From Muribaculaceae bacterium (lineage in GTDB: Bacteria; Bacteroidota; Bacteroidia; Bacteroidales; Muribaculaceae), in the NCBI GenBank assembly GCA_029052265.1, contig JAIDJJ010000067.1, positions 1-7,801 on the forward strand: a DNA stretch of 7,801 nt. Direction: 5' to 3'. Positions 6,429-7,801 of the stretch are shown here, one piece after another (positions within the stretch are counted from its first letter, which is position 1; each line of letters begins with the position of its first letter). The notes below the pieces were generated by a model, which worked only from the letters and a program-made list of their open reading frames with translations, ran no database searches and was not told the DNA's origin. The translations under genes were made by a program, and so were the position numbers.

Positions 6429-7433
6429 TTACATTATGCGTATGGAACGGTGTCTGTTCCTGTTTTTCCCTGACAGGTTGATCTTGAGACTGTAGCCCGC
6501 CACAATTTCATGGCTGCCGGAAGATGCCTTTGCAATTGCGGAGAGGGGATAATCATAGGCGTATCCGAGAAAAAAGTTCTTGTATTCCGCCCCCACCATC
6601 AGAGAGACCGCATCTTTCCAGCGGTAGCCGAGCCCGAATGAAAGGAACCGGTTGTAGGTGGCGCGCATTGAGATGTTGGCTGAAATGTTATCGAAATCAC
6701 TCGCTATAAGCAGATCCGGCTGCAATATGAATAACGTGTTTTTCAACTCAATATTGCCGCCGGCTCCAAAATAGAGGGTGCGGGGAAGGGTGGTCACATA
6801 TTGAACGGCGTCGGTGGTTTCCGATCCTTCTTTCTCCAGACTGATTTCCGGGGCAGTGAGATGCATTGCAGCCAGTCCGAGATAAAACTGTCTGCGCGAA
6901 TAAGAGATTCCGAGTCCGAGGTCAAAAGCGTTTCCTGCAAGGTCTTCTTTCGGTATCGACGGGTCGTCCGGATCGTGATAGTCATTGTCGTCAGGGATGT
7001 AGACATCCGACCCCCGGAAGCGGGAATTATAGTAGCCTGCCTGCAACCCTATCCCGAGCTGCCCTTTAAGGAATTTCAATTTATAGCTTCCTTGGGCGGA
7101 GACAATCAGGTTGGAGAAAAGTCCGAGGCTTTCCTGCATCAGCGTCACACCTGCGCCGACACGCTTCTCCGCTATCTTGAACGGCATGTCGGCGGTGGCA
7201 GTGAAAGCTTTCGGAGCATTGGTTATCCCTATCCATTGCATCCGTGCCCCGCCTCTTATCCGTAGCCATTCGGTGTCGCCCGCCGCCGCCGGATTGTACA
7301 GGGTGGGTAGAGCCCAGTGTTGTGTGAAGACGGGGTCATTCTGTGCGGCAGCCGGGATTGATACCGACAGCCACAAGATCAGGGCTCCTGCGACATGCGT
7401 CAGGATATGGGATATTTTACCTGTTTTTTTCAT
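6429..7433 (-). CDS. porP: T9SS outer-membrane protein PorP (SprF family)
   Basis: PorP/SprF proteins are outer-membrane beta-barrels; PorP is the family member encoded next to porKLMN and required for T9SS secretion. The 334-residue product has a signal peptide (1-30, cleavage after PAAA, before Q31). The family signature follows at once: DPVFTQHW (33-40) and TLYNPAAAG (44-52). Alternating-residue strands continue to the closing GSHEIVAGYSLKINL (306-320), another hallmark of the family. After the last strand the protein ends in a basic tail (SGKNRNRHRSIRIM). An acidic loop DDNDYHDPDDPS lies near 148-159. The start ATG overlaps the porT stop (ATGA, 7433-7430), implying translational coupling, and gldK follows after 8 nt. 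The position directly before gldK supports PorP rather than one of the many dispersed SprF paralogues. Confidence 0.93.
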   Translation of the reverse strand: MKKTGKISHILTHVAGALILWLSVSIPAAAQNDPVFTQHWALPTLYNPAAAGDTEWLRIRGGARMQWIGITNAPKAFTATADMPFKIAEKRVGAGVTLMQESLGLFSNLIVSAQGSYKLKFLKGQLGIGLQAGYYNSRFRGSDVYIPDDNDYHDPDDPSIPKEDLAGNAFDLGLGISYSRRQFYLGLAAMHLTAPEISLEKEGSETTDAVQYVTTLPRTLYFGAGGNIELKNTLFILQPDLLIASDFDNISANISMRATYNRFLSFGLGYRWKDAVSLMVGAEYKNFFLGYAYDYPLSAIAKASSGSHEIVAGYSLKINLSGKNRNRHRSIRIM

Positions 7434-7801
7434 TCGAAATAGAATGTGAGGACCACCATGTTGGATTTCACTTTCTTCAGCGACTGAGTGATCTTGAATG
7501 TCTCCGGATCGTCGGTGAGATCAGGGCGGTCGTGCTTCAAAATGTCGGTAAGCCCGAAACAGAATTTGATTTCGGGATTCAGTTTGAAGAAAGGAAGATA
7601 GAAATCCACTCCCATCCCCACACACAAATAAGCGTCGGCGGTATTGAACAATAATGGGTCGCGGCGCTTTTTACTGATATCGAAAGTCGCCATTGCCCCG
7701 GCTGTGACATACGGTCGCGCGTTTCTCATCCTGTATCCTGATATCTTTAAGACGAGCGGGAGAGCCACGTATGGCGATTTTATGTCTTGCCTAGGTGTCT
7801 T
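7430..7801 (-). CDS. porT: PorT-like T9SS outer-membrane beta-barrel (C-terminal part)
   Basis: This is the C-terminal 123 residues or so of a gene whose 5' end lies beyond the right edge; the frame is open to 7801. A GTG at 7768 could be mistaken for a start, but the upstream residues KTPRQDIKSPY continue naturally into VALPLVLKISG. The preserved part has features I recall from PorT/SprT: YVALPLVLKISGYRMRN followed by RPYV (barrel strand and turn), a central ISKKRRDP turn, VGMGVDFYLPFFKLNPEIKF, a short amphipathic GLTDILKHD segment, and a closing strand MVVLTFYFE with an aromatic last pair typical of outer-membrane barrels. PorT is an outer-membrane protein needed for T9SS secretion. The gene overlaps porP by 4 nt (ATGA). 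Another small outer-membrane barrel protein is possible, but operon context and the DFYLPFFK motif favour PorT. Confidence 0.8.
   Translation of the reverse strand, partial: KTPRQDIKSPYVALPLVLKISGYRMRNARPYVTAGAMATFDISKKRRDPLLFNTADAYLCVGMGVDFYLPFFKLNPEIKFCFGLTDILKHDRPDLTDDPETFKITQSLKKVKSNMVVLTFYFE

Noticed and set aside
7768..7768. GTG as the start of a 112-residue porT gene
   Set aside because: The frame is open upstream to the window edge and the upstream residues fit a continuing barrel strand, so the gene is truncated by the window rather than starting here.

Overview
The window looks like a piece of a chromosome from a Bacteroidota bacterium, most likely order Bacteroidales. The evidence is a contiguous type IX secretion system (T9SS) core gene cluster, a system confined to this phylum, together with A-rich or absent Shine-Dalgarno sequences and a candidate promoter of the Bacteroides sigma-factor type (TTTG-N21-TAnnTTTG). 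The proteins most resemble the Porphyromonas-type Por proteins, as I remember those families. The sequence does not allow a safe genus call.

Right and centre (1218-7801, all minus strand): six genes read right to left in the order porT (5' end cut off by the window edge), porP, gldK/porK, gldL/porL, gldM/porM, gldN/porN. Spacing is tight: a 4-nt ATGA overlap between porT and porP, then 8, 3, 34 and 75 nt. This is one operon whose promoter lies beyond the right edge. Together the genes encode most of the T9SS trans-envelope engine. GldL and GldM form the inner-membrane proton-driven motor. GldK (lipoprotein) and GldN form the periplasmic ring under the outer membrane. PorP and PorT are outer-membrane beta-barrel proteins.

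Convergent junction (about 990-1220): gldN ends 64 nt from the stop of a plus-strand gene. No terminator is visible in that short gap. An excellent intrinsic terminator for the minus strand, an 11-bp perfect stem followed by a T-rich tract, lies inside the 3' end of the opposing gene, so the por transcript should run antisense over its last ~160-170 nt.

Left (1-1153): a family 2 glycosyltransferase on the plus strand, visibly more AT-rich than the por genes. At the extreme left, 122 to 1 on the minus strand, an open frame with protein-like character may be the start of a divergent gene that leaves the window.

No wholly new system is visible; the core is a known secretion machine. The points most worth a second look are the terminator embedded in the opposing gene, the porT-porPKLMN linkage, the lysine-rich tail of GldN and the basic C-termini shared by three secretion proteins. 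No stretch over 300 bases lacks a gene.
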